Below are positions 54,101-63,805 of a stretch of DNA of 64,000 nt, in pieces (the first letter of the stretch is position 1; each line of letters begins with the position of its first letter). Under the pieces are notes generated by a model. The model made no database searches, was not told where the DNA came from, and saw nothing but the letters and a program-made list of their open reading frames with translations. This stretch comes from Halonotius roseus (GTDB taxonomy: Archaea; Halobacteriota; Halobacteria; Halobacteriales; Haloferacaceae), in NCBI RefSeq assembly GCF_006861655.1, contig NZ_SESI01000003.1:248001-312000 (forward strand). Direction: 5' to 3'. The position numbers and the translations under genes are program-made.

Positions 54101-55537
54101 TCAGTTATCCGAGAGCTGTTCGAGGACGTGTGGGGGGATCTCCTCGGGGTCGACGCCGTCAGGCAGCCCCGCGGGCGACTCCGGCGGGCCGGCTGGCGTG
54201 TCGTCGCTCTCGCCAGCGGCGGAGTCGACATCGGTGTCGGCGTCGGCCGATTCGTCATCGACCGGGTCGTCGATCTCGTCGGTCGGGATCGGGCCATCGA
54301 ACTCCGGATTGAACAGCTGCATCGCCGTTTGGATCGTCGTCCAGTCGTCCTCGGCGGCGGCCTCACGCAGACTCTTCGTCGGCGCGGCCAAAAGCTGGCT
54401 GACCAGCGAATCCGCCAGCGACTCGATGACCTCGCGGTGGGTGTCGGTCAGCTCGGCGTTGGCGTCGAGCTTCGCCATCGCGGTGCCGACCTCCCGATCC
54501 TTGACGCGTTCGGCACTCTCATACATCGTGCTGATCGCCTCGTCGGCGCGCTTGCGTTTGAACAGCGCGAGCAGGCGATCGAACTCCTCGTCGATCATCG
54601 CCTCAACCTCGGCGGCGGCATCCTCGCGGCGGGCGTGGGTCTCGGCGGTGATCGCCTCCAGAGCGTCGATATCGTGGATCGTGACCCCGGGCTCGGCGTC
54701 GGCGGCGGGCTCGATATCCCGCGGCTGGGCGAGATCGATACAGAGTGTCTCGCCGGCACGCGAAAGCTCGTCGGCCGCGAGGACGTGATCCGGGCTTCCG
54801 GTGGCGGCGATCACCACATCCGCTCGGTCAGCGGCGGCCCCGGCTGCCGACAGCCCGATCGCGCTGGCATCGACCGACACGGTGTCGGCGATGTGGGTCG
54901 CGTGTGGGATCGTTCGGTTGGCGATCAACAGCCGGTCGATCGGGGTGTCGGCGATCGATTCGGCGGCGATCGTCCCCATCTCGCCGGCACCGATGACGAG
55001 GGCGGTCGCGCCGTCGAGATCGGTCTCTCGTTCGGCGAGCGTCACGGCTGCCGAACCAAGCGAGACGACGCCCTCGTTGATCGCGGTCTCGGTGCGGGCG
55101 CGCTCGCCGACGTGGACGGCCTTCATCAGCGCGTCCTCTAACATCGGCCCGAGCCCCTCGGCGCGGCGGGCGGTCTCGACAGCGTCCTTTAGCTGCCCGA
55201 TGATCTGATCCTCACCGAGAACGAGCGATTCGAGTCCGGCGGCCAGCCGCATCAGATGGCGCAAACTCTCCTCGTGGGCCATCGTGACGACCGCCCCGGA
55301 GCGAACCGGCTCGGCGATCTCCGCGAGAGCCGCCCGGCCCTGTTCGGCGCGGTCGGTGACGACGTAGGCCTCCGCGCGGTTGCACGTCTGAACCGCAAAC
55401 GCCTCCCGGACGCCCGGTGTCGCCAGCAGGTCGGCGATCCGGGCCGGGACATCGTCCGCGCTGGCGGCTTCGATCTCGTCGACAGTCGCCGTATCGTGGG
55501 CGACGCGGACGCCGGTGATGACGCCGTTGGGTGTCAT
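54101..55537 (-). CDS. hemA: Glutamyl-tRNA reductase
   Basis: A 478-aa enzyme reducing glutamyl-tRNA to glutamate-1-semialdehyde, the first step of tetrapyrrole synthesis. The catalytic Cys is in VQTCNRAEAYVV. HLMRLAAGLESLVLGEDQI and the NADPH site LVIGAGEMG are conserved. The acidic C-terminus of about 65 residues is a haloarchaeal extension. The ATG overlaps the stop of the upstream gene by four bases (ATGA), so expression is coupled to sirohaem synthesis. Confidence 0.97.
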   Translation of the reverse strand: MTPNGVITGVRVAHDTATVDEIEAASADDVPARIADLLATPGVREAFAVQTCNRAEAYVVTDRAEQGRAALAEIAEPVRSGAVVTMAHEESLRHLMRLAAGLESLVLGEDQIIGQLKDAVETARRAEGLGPMLEDALMKAVHVGERARTETAINEGVVSLGSAAVTLAERETDLDGATALVIGAGEMGTIAAESIADTPIDRLLIANRTIPHATHIADTVSVDASAIGLSAAGAAADRADVVIAATGSPDHVLAADELSRAGETLCIDLAQPRDIEPAADAEPGVTIHDIDALEAITAETHARREDAAAEVEAMIDEEFDRLLALFKRKRADEAISTMYESAERVKDREVGTAMAKLDANAELTDTHREVIESLADSLVSQLLAAPTKSLREAAAEDDWTTIQTAMQLFNPEFDGPIPTDEIDDPVDDESADADTDVDSAAGESDDTPAGPPESPAGLPDGVDPEEIPPHVLEQLSDN

Positions 55538-56193
55538 GTATCCTCCCCTGTGCGGTGATCCTGCATTACGCGTGCTGCCTCTTTTTCAGCGTTGGCGATT
55601 CCCGTATGTAAAGCCTTCCAAACCGCGGGCGAGCGGACAACCGCACGGAGCATCGCCCGCCGGGTTTCGGGGGGCTCCGTCTCCTTCAATTCGGCCCGAA
55701 GACGACCCGTCAGCTCGGCCATTTTGCCTGCATTGCTGATCTCGCGTTCGACCTGTTCTCGGAGATACCGAGCGAGTGCGGGGCTCTGCCCGCCGGTCGA
55801 GATGGCGACCGAGACCGGGTCGTCCTCGATCGTTGCGGGAACGACGACGCTGCCGACCGACCGATCGCCGGCGCGATCGGTGCGGTTGACGAGCACGTCG
55901 CGGTCGGCGGCCGCCTCGGCGACAGTGGCGTTGAGGTCGCTGTCATCGGTGGCGGCGACGACTAACGCCGGGGCGACGCGGTCGAGCCAGTCGTCGACAG
56001 TCGCCGGCGTTGGCGCGGCCCGAACCCGCTCGACGGTCGGGAATTCCGGCTTCTCAAAGCGGTCGTCGAAGGTTGGGCTGACGACGACCACGTCGGCCTC
56101 GGCGGCGAACCGTTCGGCCTTTCGCGCGCCGACGCTCCCGCCGCCGAAGACGAGTACGGTTGCGTCAGTAAAGTCGTGATAGAGTGGGATCAT
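55534..56193 (-). CDS. Precorrin-2 dehydrogenase/sirohydrochlorin ferrochelatase (Met8/CysG N-domain)
   Basis: A 219-aa NAD-dependent enzyme turning precorrin-2 into sirohydrochlorin. The Rossmann motif ATVLVFGGGSVGARKAERF opens the protein, VVAATDDSDLNATVAEAA is the family NAD segment, and SVAISTGGQSPALARYLRE is the conserved substrate region. It precedes hemA with an overlap, the usual archaeal pairing. Confidence 0.93.
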   Translation of the reverse strand: MIPLYHDFTDATVLVFGGGSVGARKAERFAAEADVVVVSPTFDDRFEKPEFPTVERVRAAPTPATVDDWLDRVAPALVVAATDDSDLNATVAEAAADRDVLVNRTDRAGDRSVGSVVVPATIEDDPVSVAISTGGQSPALARYLREQVEREISNAGKMAELTGRLRAELKETEPPETRRAMLRAVVRSPAVWKALHTGIANAEKEAARVMQDHRTGEDT

Positions 56194-56291
56194 TGATCTC
56201 GCGGGACAGCTCCCAGACGGTTGGGCGGACAGATGAACCTAGTTCGGGGACGACAGCGGATTAGTGTGCTGGTAGACCCGTCGAAACCTGA

Positions 56292-57215
56292 CTATTTTAG
56301 GGCGTCTTCGACCGGCGGGACGACCTGTTTTTTCCGGGACATCACGCCCGGCAGGAACGCCTCCCGGTCGGTGAACGTCGCACCGAGGGCGTCGCCGACA
56401 GCCTCGGTGTGGTCGCCGGCGATAAACGCCGTCGACTCCTCTTCGAGGAGGTCGGTCACGAGCACGAGCAACACGGCGTAGCCGCGCTCGGCGACAACCT
56501 CGTCCATCGCCTCAATGACCGCATCGCGCTGCTCAAGGACGGTCTCGGGTTCGACGGTCTCGATCTGACCGATCCCCAACACGTCGTCGCCGATGTCGTA
56601 CTCCTTGAAATCCCCGAGCACCATCTCGCGGGGGCTTTTCTCGCCGAGCTTGCTCTTTTGGGCCAACAGTTCCTTGCCGTAGTCCTCGTAGTCGACGCCG
56701 GCGATCTCGGCCAGTCGCTCGGCGACCTCGCGGTCAGTGTCGGTCGTCGTCGGCGATCGGAGCACGACGGTGTCGCTGAGGAGGCCACTGAGCAGCAGTC
56801 CGGCGGTCTCCGCGTCGATGTCGACGCCGGCCTCATCGTAGAGCCTGGTGAGGATCGTCGCCGTCGAGCCGACCGGTTCGGCACGGAAGGAGATCGGATC
56901 GCCGGTCGTCACATCGCCGATGCGGTGGTGGTCGATGACCTGACTGATCGTCGCCTCGCGTGCGCCCGTGACGGTTTGACTGTACTCGTTGTGGTCGACG
57001 AGCAAGAGTTCTGCGTCGGTTGCGTCTTCCAGCAGTGTCGGCGACGCAACGTCCCACCGCTCAAGCACAAATTCGGTTTCGGGGTTGAGTTCGCCGGCGC
57101 GGGCGGCAACGACATCGCTGCCTGTGGCTTGTTTCAGGCGAGCGAGGGCGATCGCCGAGATGATCGTATCGGTGTCGGGCTGTTGGTGGCCGATGGCGTA
57201 GGCGGATTGTGACAT
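56292..57215 (-). CDS. ppaC: Manganese-dependent inorganic pyrophosphatase
   Basis: A 307-aa family II pyrophosphatase of the DHH group. Metal ligands are in GHQQPDTDTI, LLVDHNE and VIDHHRIGD; the C-terminal domain closes with the substrate motif SRKKQVVP. It removes pyrophosphate to drive biosynthesis. ATG 57215, divergent from the DUF389 gene. Confidence 0.96.
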   Translation of the reverse strand: MSQSAYAIGHQQPDTDTIISAIALARLKQATGSDVVAARAGELNPETEFVLERWDVASPTLLEDATDAELLLVDHNEYSQTVTGAREATISQVIDHHRIGDVTTGDPISFRAEPVGSTATILTRLYDEAGVDIDAETAGLLLSGLLSDTVVLRSPTTTDTDREVAERLAEIAGVDYEDYGKELLAQKSKLGEKSPREMVLGDFKEYDIGDDVLGIGQIETVEPETVLEQRDAVIEAMDEVVAERGYAVLLVLVTDLLEEESTAFIAGDHTEAVGDALGATFTDREAFLPGVMSRKKQVVPPVEDALK

Positions 57216-57402
57216 GCCCGAGTGACGGCACTACAGTTGTAAGAACGTTCCCAAACGACCGCGCCGCGAGCAACGTGGAGCCAGCCTGGCCGCAGGCGGC
57301 GTCGACACCAACACCCACGACTGTTTTACTCTCGGCTCCAAAACAGGCGGTAGTGTTCGCACCGAGTCGATCCGTCCTACCACCCACCACCCACCAGCCA
57401 CC

Positions 57403-58671
57403 ATGCGCTTGATCCAAACGCTTGTCCCGGAGGGCAAACGCCAGCTCGTCATCGATCTCTTAGACGACGAGGAGATCGATTACGCGATGACAAGCGAGAC
57501 CTCCCGGAGCGATTACAGCGACATCGTCTACATCCCGACCGATGTCGACAGCGTCGAGGGTATCCTCGATGAGCTCCGGGATGTCGGCGTCGAGCGCGAC
57601 GGCTACATGATCGTCTCCGATGTCGAGACCATCGTCTCCGATCGCTTCGAACAACAGCAGGCCGACGACGAGGACGACGAGGAGCTCAACGGCGTCGCCG
57701 AGGACGAACGCATCTCCAGAGAGGAGCTCCAGACGAAGGCGCGAAACCTCTCGCGGAGCACCACCAACTACATCGCGTTGACGTTGATCAGCGCGATCGT
57801 CGCCACCGCCGGGCTCCTGCAGGACAGCGCGGCGGTCGTGGTCGGCTCGATGGTGATCGCGCCGCTGATCGGGCCCGCGATGGCTTCCTGTGTCGGCACG
57901 GTCACCAGCGACGACGCCCTGTTCTGGGAGGGGATGCGCTCGCAGGCGATCGGCCTCGCGGTCGCGGTCGTCAGCGCGACGCTGTTCGCGGCCGGCTACC
58001 GGGCCGTCCTCGCGCCGGATCTCGAACTGCTTCTCATCCAGCAGGTCGCCGAGCGCGCCCATCCCGGCTTGCTCTCGTTGGCGATCGCGCTGGGTGCGGG
58101 GATCGCCGGCGCGCTGTCGCTGACCTCCGGGGCCGACGAGGCGTTGGTCGGCGTCATGATCGCCGTCGCGTTGATGCCGCCGGCGGCGGCGGTCGGTCTC
58201 GGGATCGCCTACGTCGACCCGACGCTTGCGGTCGGCGCGGGCGTACTGGTGGCGGTCAATCTCCTCTCGATCAACGTTGCCGGCGTGGTGACCGTCTGGG
58301 TGCGGCGATACAAGCCGACCCACTGGTATGACGCCAAGGAAGCCCGGCGGCTGACCGGGCGGCGACTCCTGATCTTCGGGGTGTCGATCCTGGTTCTCAC
58401 GTCGTTTCTGGCGACCAGTTCGCTGGCAGCCCGCGAAAACGCCCAGTTCGAGGCCACCGTTGAGACGATCGCCGACGACGCCAGCGAGAACCTGCTCGAT
58501 GTGGAGTTTAGCTACGAGCCAAATCTCTTGACCCAACAGCCCGACACCGTGACGGTACGCGTCTACGGCGAGAACCCACCGCCAGCCGCCGCGCTCCGCG
58601 AAGAGATCCGGAGACAGACTGGTGTCGATGTCGGCGTCCGTGTCGTCACCGAGCAGATCAGCCGCGCCTGA
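57403..58671 (+). CDS. DUF389 family membrane protein
   Basis: A 422-aa protein. The soluble N-terminal domain (residues 1-115, MRLIQTLVPEGKRQLVIDLL) is followed by about six membrane helices with the DUF389 core (AVVVGSMVIAPLIGPAMASC, MIAVALMPPAAAVGLGIAY) and a C-terminal soluble part. The family is of unknown function. The segment SMVIAPLIGP is the family hallmark. Confidence 0.92.
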   Translation: MRLIQTLVPEGKRQLVIDLLDDEEIDYAMTSETSRSDYSDIVYIPTDVDSVEGILDELRDVGVERDGYMIVSDVETIVSDRFEQQQADDEDDEELNGVAEDERISREELQTKARNLSRSTTNYIALTLISAIVATAGLLQDSAAVVVGSMVIAPLIGPAMASCVGTVTSDDALFWEGMRSQAIGLAVAVVSATLFAAGYRAVLAPDLELLLIQQVAERAHPGLLSLAIALGAGIAGALSLTSGADEALVGVMIAVALMPPAAAVGLGIAYVDPTLAVGAGVLVAVNLLSINVAGVVTVWVRRYKPTHWYDAKEARRLTGRRLLIFGVSILVLTSFLATSSLAARENAQFEATVETIADDASENLLDVEFSYEPNLLTQQPDTVTVRVYGENPPPAAALREEIRRQTGVDVGVRVVTEQISRA

Positions 58672-58722
58672 GCCGGCTGGGCCGCATAGGCTTTTAGGCA
58701 AGTAGGCCGCAGCGTTCGGTAG

Positions 58723-60681
58723 ATGCAGGTTGATGCGTTGCCGCTTGCGACGCCACACGTCGCCCACTTCCAGCGTCAGGGGATCGAGGAGCTGTACCCA
58801 CCGCAAGCCGAGACGGTCGCCGCCGGGATCTGTGACGGCGAGAACGTCATGGCGGCGATCCCGACCGCCAGTGGCAAGACCCTGATCGCCCAGCTTGCCA
58901 TGCTGACCGCCGACGGGCCGGGTCTCTACATCGTCCCGCTGCGCGCGCTCGCCACCGAAAAACATGCCACGTTCAGCGAGCTGCCGGGTGTCGATGTCGG
59001 CATTGCGACCGGCGATTACGACTCGCCGGCGGCCGAACTCGCCGACCACGATATCGTCGTCGCCACCAGCGAGAAGGTTGATTCGGCGATCCGCAACGGT
59101 GCCTCCTGGGTCGACGACATCGGCTGTGTCGTCGTCGACGAGGTACACCTGCTCGGCCAGGCGGATCGTGGGCCGACACTGGAGGTGACGCTGGCGCACC
59201 TCCGGCGGCTCACACCAGGTGTCCAGCTGGTCGCGCTGTCGGCGACCGTCGCCAACGCCGACGAGATCGCCGACTGGCTCGGCGCGGAGCTCGTCGAATC
59301 CGACTGGCGACCCGTCGATCTCCGCACCGGCGTTGCCGACGCCGACGCGGTCACGTACGACGACGATACGTCTGACCCGCTCGGGATCGACGCCACGGAA
59401 CTGCCACCCGAGGCAGATCTCGATACCGAAACCACAGCCCGGCTCGTCGACGATGCCCTCGCCGACGGCGGCCAGTCGCTGGCATTCGTTCGCTCCCGGC
59501 GGGAGGCCGAATCGCTCGCCGAGCGACTGCGCGGCGAGGAAGACAACAGCACCGGCGACGCCACGCAGGCCGACCGCGAGGCCGTCGCAAGCGAGATCGA
59601 AACCCTCGACGGTACCGTCACCGGGGAACGACTCGCCGACTGCGTGCGCGATGGCGTCGCCTTCCACCACGCCGGGCTCCGAAGCGGCCACCGTGCGCTC
59701 GTCGAATCGGCGTTTCGGGAGCGGACGCTGGACGCCATCTGTGCGACGCCGACGCTGGCCGCCGGCGTCAACGTCCCTGCCCGCCGGGTTGTCGTCCGCG
59801 ACCAGCAACGCTACACCGGCTCGGGAACCGAGTGGCTGCCCGTCCTTGAGATCCACCAGATGTGTGGGCGGGCGGGCCGGCCGCATCTCGACCCCTACGG
59901 CGAGGCGATCCTCGTCGACACCGACGACCCCGAGGCGTTAGCCGAGCGGTATCTCGATGCCGACCCCGAGGCCGTCGAATCGAAGCTGGCAAGCGAAGCC
60001 GCGCTGCGAACCCACGTGCTGTCGATCATCGCCTCCGGCTTCGCCGAGACCGAATCCGGGATCCTGGATCTGTTGGCGGCGACGTTTTACGCCCACCAGA
60101 CACCCGTCGACGACCTCGCTGGCATCGTCGCCGCCGTCATCGAGGAGCTGATCGAGATGGGGCTGGTCGTCCGCAACGCGGCTGATGGCACCGACGAGGA
60201 CAGTAGCGTGCTGGCGGCGACGGAGATCGGCGCGACCGTCTCCACGCAGTATATCACCCCCGAAACCGGGGTGCAGATTGTCGAGGGGCTGCGGCGGGCC
60301 GCGGAGATGACCGAGCCGACCGCGCTCACCGCCTTGGAGATCATCTGTGATACGCCGGATATGCACGATACCTACCTCGGCAACGAGGAGCGAGCGGCGA
60401 TCTACGAGTACGCCCGCCGGCACGCCGACGAGTTTACCACCGCGATGAGCGAAGCCGAGGAGTTCGAGCGGTGGCTTGAGGCGGTCAAAACCGCCCGCAT
60501 CCTTGCCGAGTGGAGCGAAGGAGCAACGATCGAAACGCTCGTCGAACGGTACCGACTCGGCCCCGGCGATCTCGATTCACGGATCGAGCGCGCCGACTGG
60601 CTGTTGAGCGCGGCCGACGCCGTCGCCGACGTGCTCGGGGTCTCGTTGCCGGCGATCGATCGGGTTCGCTCGCGGCTCTGA
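58723..60681 (+). CDS. Hel308-like superfamily 2 DNA helicase, shortened
   Basis: A 652-aa Ski2/Hel308-type helicase. The Q-like segment GIEELYPPQAETV, Walker A AAIPTASGKTLIAQ, DEVH box VVDEVHLLG, SATVAN and motif VI QMCGRAGRPHLDP are intact. A winged helix and ratchet-like region follow (about 400-640). Hel308 proteins usually run 700-830 residues and end in a helix-loop-helix brake domain; here the protein stops soon after the ratchet. It is probably a paralogue with altered processivity rather than the main Hel308. Confidence 0.88.
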   Translation: MQVDALPLATPHVAHFQRQGIEELYPPQAETVAAGICDGENVMAAIPTASGKTLIAQLAMLTADGPGLYIVPLRALATEKHATFSELPGVDVGIATGDYDSPAAELADHDIVVATSEKVDSAIRNGASWVDDIGCVVVDEVHLLGQADRGPTLEVTLAHLRRLTPGVQLVALSATVANADEIADWLGAELVESDWRPVDLRTGVADADAVTYDDDTSDPLGIDATELPPEADLDTETTARLVDDALADGGQSLAFVRSRREAESLAERLRGEEDNSTGDATQADREAVASEIETLDGTVTGERLADCVRDGVAFHHAGLRSGHRALVESAFRERTLDAICATPTLAAGVNVPARRVVVRDQQRYTGSGTEWLPVLEIHQMCGRAGRPHLDPYGEAILVDTDDPEALAERYLDADPEAVESKLASEAALRTHVLSIIASGFAETESGILDLLAATFYAHQTPVDDLAGIVAAVIEELIEMGLVVRNAADGTDEDSSVLAATEIGATVSTQYITPETGVQIVEGLRRAAEMTEPTALTALEIICDTPDMHDTYLGNEERAAIYEYARRHADEFTTAMSEAEEFERWLEAVKTARILAEWSEGATIETLVERYRLGPGDLDSRIERADWLLSAADAVADVLGVSLPAIDRVRSRL

Positions 60682-60789
60682 GACCGCTGTCGTCGATCTG
60701 TGGCTGTCGGGTGACTATTCAACTATTCAACATTTTTCGGCTGATTTGGATGATAACGGCAAGATCGATCCTGTCTTGCTAACTTATTT

Positions 60790-61332
60790 ATGCGTTCCAC
60801 GGGAGCTATCGGTATCGTGTCGAACGGCCGCTCGATCGCATCGCCGGTCGGTGGGGCATCACCCCCGCCCTGCAAGCAGCCAATTGAGGTCATCGAGATC
60901 GAACAGGGGTACGTCTGTCGTGAGTTTCGGCACAACCCCGAGAAAGCGGCGGTGTTTTCCGTACACGACCGGCGCATGGAGGCGATGGCGGCCGCCTCAG
61001 ATCGGCTTGAGGCCGACCGCCACCCCTGTACGCTGCGGTGGGATTCGGAGTCAAGCGTCGGCGACATCTACTGGAACGACCTGTTTAGCACGCTGCGGGT
61101 GACCTACAGCCCGCTGCTGAAAAAGTGGGTCGTCGTCCCTGAGGGCGAACGCTACATCTTCGGCTCCGCAAGCGCGGTTCAACAGGCCTACGAGTACGGC
61201 AAACAGGCCCAAGAGCAGTTTAATTTCAAGCATCTGGAGGTGCACGCAAAGGACGGAACGGTCGAGAAAACGGTCGACCACCCGTTTATCAGCAAATCGA
61301 TCACGGATCCAAACGTGAAATTCAACCGGTGA
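60790..61332 (+). CDS. Stand-alone copy of the kinase C-terminal domain
   Basis: A 180-aa protein whose residues about 35-180 match the C-terminal domain of the Ser/Thr kinase at 11054-12622: VHDRRMEAM, DRHPCTLRWD, SVGDIYWNDLF, QAYEYGKQ and the identical end VKFNR. I do not recognise the fold. The spacing of Trp, Cys and Arg residues suggests a compact alpha/beta domain. A Pro/Gly-rich N-terminus of about 25 residues precedes it. The two proteins may share a binding partner. Confidence 0.85.
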   Translation: MRSTGAIGIVSNGRSIASPVGGASPPPCKQPIEVIEIEQGYVCREFRHNPEKAAVFSVHDRRMEAMAAASDRLEADRHPCTLRWDSESSVGDIYWNDLFSTLRVTYSPLLKKWVVVPEGERYIFGSASAVQQAYEYGKQAQEQFNFKHLEVHAKDGTVEKTVDHPFISKSITDPNVKFNR

Positions 61333-61414
61333 CCCGCACCAACGATCGGAGCCGATAGCATCGGTTCCAGGGCGGGTGCGACAGGCTCAACACGCCGGCC
61401 GGTCGTGGATCGGT

Positions 61415-61912
61415 ATGACCGATATTCACCCCGATCAGCGGGTGGCCGTGCTGGCGGATTCCCAGAACCTCTATCATACGGCCCACAGCGACTACTCACG
61501 CAACATCGACTACGAAGGGTTGTTGACCGAGGCGGTCGCCGGCCGGGAGCTGACCCGAGCGATCGCTTACGTGATCCGGGCGGACGCGCCAAACGAGGAG
61601 GATTTCTTCGACGCCCTCGTCGACATCGGCTTCGAGACCAAGATCAAGGCGATCAAAACATTTGGTGATGGCAGCAAGAAGGCCGACTGGGATGTCGGGA
61701 TGAGCCTCGATGCGGTCACGCTGGCCGACCACGTCGACACGGTCGTGCTGTGTACCGGCGACGGCGATTTCTCGCGGCTCTGTTCGCATCTCCGCCACGA
61801 GGGCGTCCGAGTCGAGGTAATGGCCTTCGCCTCCTCGACGGCCGAGGAGCTGATCGACGCGACAGATGAGTTCACCGATCTCGCCGACAACAAAGAGCAG
61901 TTTCTCCTGTAA
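61415..61912 (+). CDS. NYN-domain (LabA-like) protein
   Basis: A 165-aa PIN-like NYN domain. Acidic residues in AVLADSQNLYH, KADWDVGMSLDAV and VVLCTGDGDFSRL form the expected metal site of this RNase fold. LabA-like members are putative ribonucleases. ATG 61415. The next gene starts one base after the stop, so the two are co-transcribed. Confidence 0.9.
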   Translation: MTDIHPDQRVAVLADSQNLYHTAHSDYSRNIDYEGLLTEAVAGRELTRAIAYVIRADAPNEEDFFDALVDIGFETKIKAIKTFGDGSKKADWDVGMSLDAVTLADHVDTVVLCTGDGDFSRLCSHLRHEGVRVEVMAFASSTAEELIDATDEFTDLADNKEQFLL

Positions 61913-61913
61913 G

Positions 61914-62081
61914 ATGGCCACGAGCAAACAGATCGAGGGGCTTGCCCTGCCGTTTACGTTCGGGCTGGCGATCGGCCTCGCGCTCGGGCGGACGCTGCTC
62001 CAGAGCACGCTCGCCGGCGTCGCTATCGGGCTTGTCCTGTTCGCGCTGCTGGCGTGGGTTCGAAGCCGACTGGTATCGTAG
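61914..62081 (+). CDS. Small two-helix membrane protein
   Basis: A 55-aa protein (MATSKQIEGLALPFTFGLAI) with two membrane helices (about 12-28 and 30-48) and a basic end. It begins one base after the NYN gene stop. Its composition and tight coupling support a real gene. Function unknown; it might tether the NYN protein. Confidence 0.7.
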   Translation: MATSKQIEGLALPFTFGLAIGLALGRTLLQSTLAGVAIGLVLFALLAWVRSRLVS

Positions 62082-62144
62082 CGATCGTCGATATCATCAC
62101 CACGGACACACCCTGCTTTTGTACGACCGGCGAGACATCACTGT

Positions 62145-62681
62145 ATGAGCGATGAGGGAGCCGGTCGGGGGGCGACGACCCCGAGCGACGGCGCGAACGA
62201 CGATGACGCCAGCAATCACGACCGCGGGCTCGACGAGCTGCGGACGATCGCCGACTACCAGTTCGGGGCGGGCGCGGGCGAAGCACTGTTCCCGCCCGGC
62301 GAGGCCATCGAGATCCGCCGCTCCAGTAGCGGTCGCCCACGGCAGCTTGTCGCCGACGGTGACCGATTGGTCTCCTACGGCGTCGACGGGCGATTCACCC
62401 TTGGCATCGCCGGCGGCCGGCGGCTGGCTGCTGCGTTCGGTCACCCGCGCTGCCGCGTTGTCGTCGGCGACGACTCAGAGCCGTTTGTTCGGGAGGGCAA
62501 GAACGCCTTTGCTAAGTTCGTCAGCGAGGTCGACCCGGAGATCCGACCCGGCGACGAGGTGCTTGTTGTCCACGAACGCGGCGACCTGCTGGCGGTCGGC
62601 CGCGCTGAACTCTCGGCGGACGCGATGGCGGATTTCGAGAGCGGGATGGCCGTCAAAGTACGGGAAGGCGTCGACGACTGA
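62145..62681 (+). CDS. PUA-domain RNA-binding protein
   Basis: A 178-aa protein with a disordered acidic N-terminus (about 30 residues), a pre-PUA-like segment (LRTIADYQFGAGAGEALFP) and a C-terminal PUA domain (CRVVVGDDSEPFVREGKNAF to LLAVGRAELSADAM). It resembles the C-terminal part of archaeosine tRNA-guanine transglycosylase and should bind structured RNA. Confidence 0.9.
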   Translation: MSDEGAGRGATTPSDGANDDDASNHDRGLDELRTIADYQFGAGAGEALFPPGEAIEIRRSSSGRPRQLVADGDRLVSYGVDGRFTLGIAGGRRLAAAFGHPRCRVVVGDDSEPFVREGKNAFAKFVSEVDPEIRPGDEVLVVHERGDLLAVGRAELSADAMADFESGMAVKVREGVDD

Positions 62682-62696
62682 TCAGGCTACCGCGGC

Positions 62697-63707
62697 TTAG
62701 AGTAAGCCCGTGATCCCGACCGCTTCAGCAAGCGGAATCCCGACCCACAGCGCGCCGAGCAAGTAGCCACCGATCGCACCACCGTTGAGCAAGGGCAATC
62801 CGGCATGCGGTTTGCCCTTCATAACCATGGACATGAGGACGAGCAGACCGGCGAGCGTGCCGACCAGCGAGAACAACGCGGGCGTGTTGAGTTCGATGAG
62901 CGGCACAGCGTACTGCGGGGCCGACGAGAAGAAGGCCGCGCTGGCGACCATCACACCCGGGATCACGGCGTCGCCGAGGCCGATAAAGAAGGCTTCACGC
63001 TCGTCGTCGCCGGGGGCGATGTCGTCGCTTGGATCGGTGGTTGCGTCGTCTGCCTCGTCAGCCTCGTTGGCATCATTCTCGCCAGCTTCGTCGCCAACGT
63101 CGTCGTTATCGCTGTCCGCGTCGCTGCCAACATCCTCCAACAGCGAGTACGACCACGACAGCGGGATCACCAGAATGACCGGAATCCGGAGATCCATGAC
63201 GCCGTCAGCGAGATCCAGCATGTGTTCGGTCTTGTAGACGCTGATCGCGTCGTAGACCGCCAACACCGACAGCAGAACGATCGCCGGCAGCAAGCCGAAG
63301 GTGATCCCGAACAGTCCGGCCGCACCCGCACCCATCAGGACGCCAGCGGTGTCGACGACGTACCACTCGGGGTAGACCCACAGCCCAACGGAGATGCCGG
63401 CACCGAGAACTGCGGCGACGCCGGAGGGCGCAACCGCGCTAAAGACGTACCACGAGAGCATCCCGCTGGTGGCGACGATGACGACGCGAACGACCCAGTC
63501 GAGATCGTATTTGAACGCCGCCAGGAAGAACACCGTGGCGACTAACACCGCACCGATATAGAGCAGGCTGTTGGTCGGGTCGCTGGGATCGTCGACGGCT
63601 TGATAGCCCTGATCGAAAAACGTCTGCACCAACGCGAGCGCGCCGAGTTGGACGAGAAGGAACAACACGACGGCGACGGCGACGCCGCGATACTCCCGGG
63701 GGAACAT
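62697..63707 (-). CDS. Presenilin-like A22 family intramembrane protease
   Basis: A 336-aa membrane protein with about nine helices. The catalytic aspartates are in VLAVYDAISVYKTEHML and FIGLGDAVIPG (GxGD), and the C-terminal PxL-type motif is HAGLPLLNGG. An acidic cytoplasmic loop of about 45 residues lies between them. It would cut membrane proteins within the bilayer. ATG 63707. Confidence 0.9.
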   Translation of the reverse strand: MFPREYRGVAVAVVLFLLVQLGALALVQTFFDQGYQAVDDPSDPTNSLLYIGAVLVATVFFLAAFKYDLDWVVRVVIVATSGMLSWYVFSAVAPSGVAAVLGAGISVGLWVYPEWYVVDTAGVLMGAGAAGLFGITFGLLPAIVLLSVLAVYDAISVYKTEHMLDLADGVMDLRIPVILVIPLSWSYSLLEDVGSDADSDNDDVGDEAGENDANEADEADDATTDPSDDIAPGDDEREAFFIGLGDAVIPGVMVASAAFFSSAPQYAVPLIELNTPALFSLVGTLAGLLVLMSMVMKGKPHAGLPLLNGGAIGGYLLGALWVGIPLAEAVGITGLL

Positions 63708-63805
63708 GGTCGCCTTTGGACGGTGGGGGGTTTGGCCGTTGTGTTTGGCGACGGCCGTTGTCAGCGGCCGGAGAAATTAACAGACTCCAGGTTCTCGGAC
63801 TACGT

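Noticed and set aside
57460..59886. 808-aa minus-strand frame opposite the DUF389 and helicase genes
   Set aside because: It crosses two well-supported genes and has the Arg/Asp/Val-rich look of an antisense frame.
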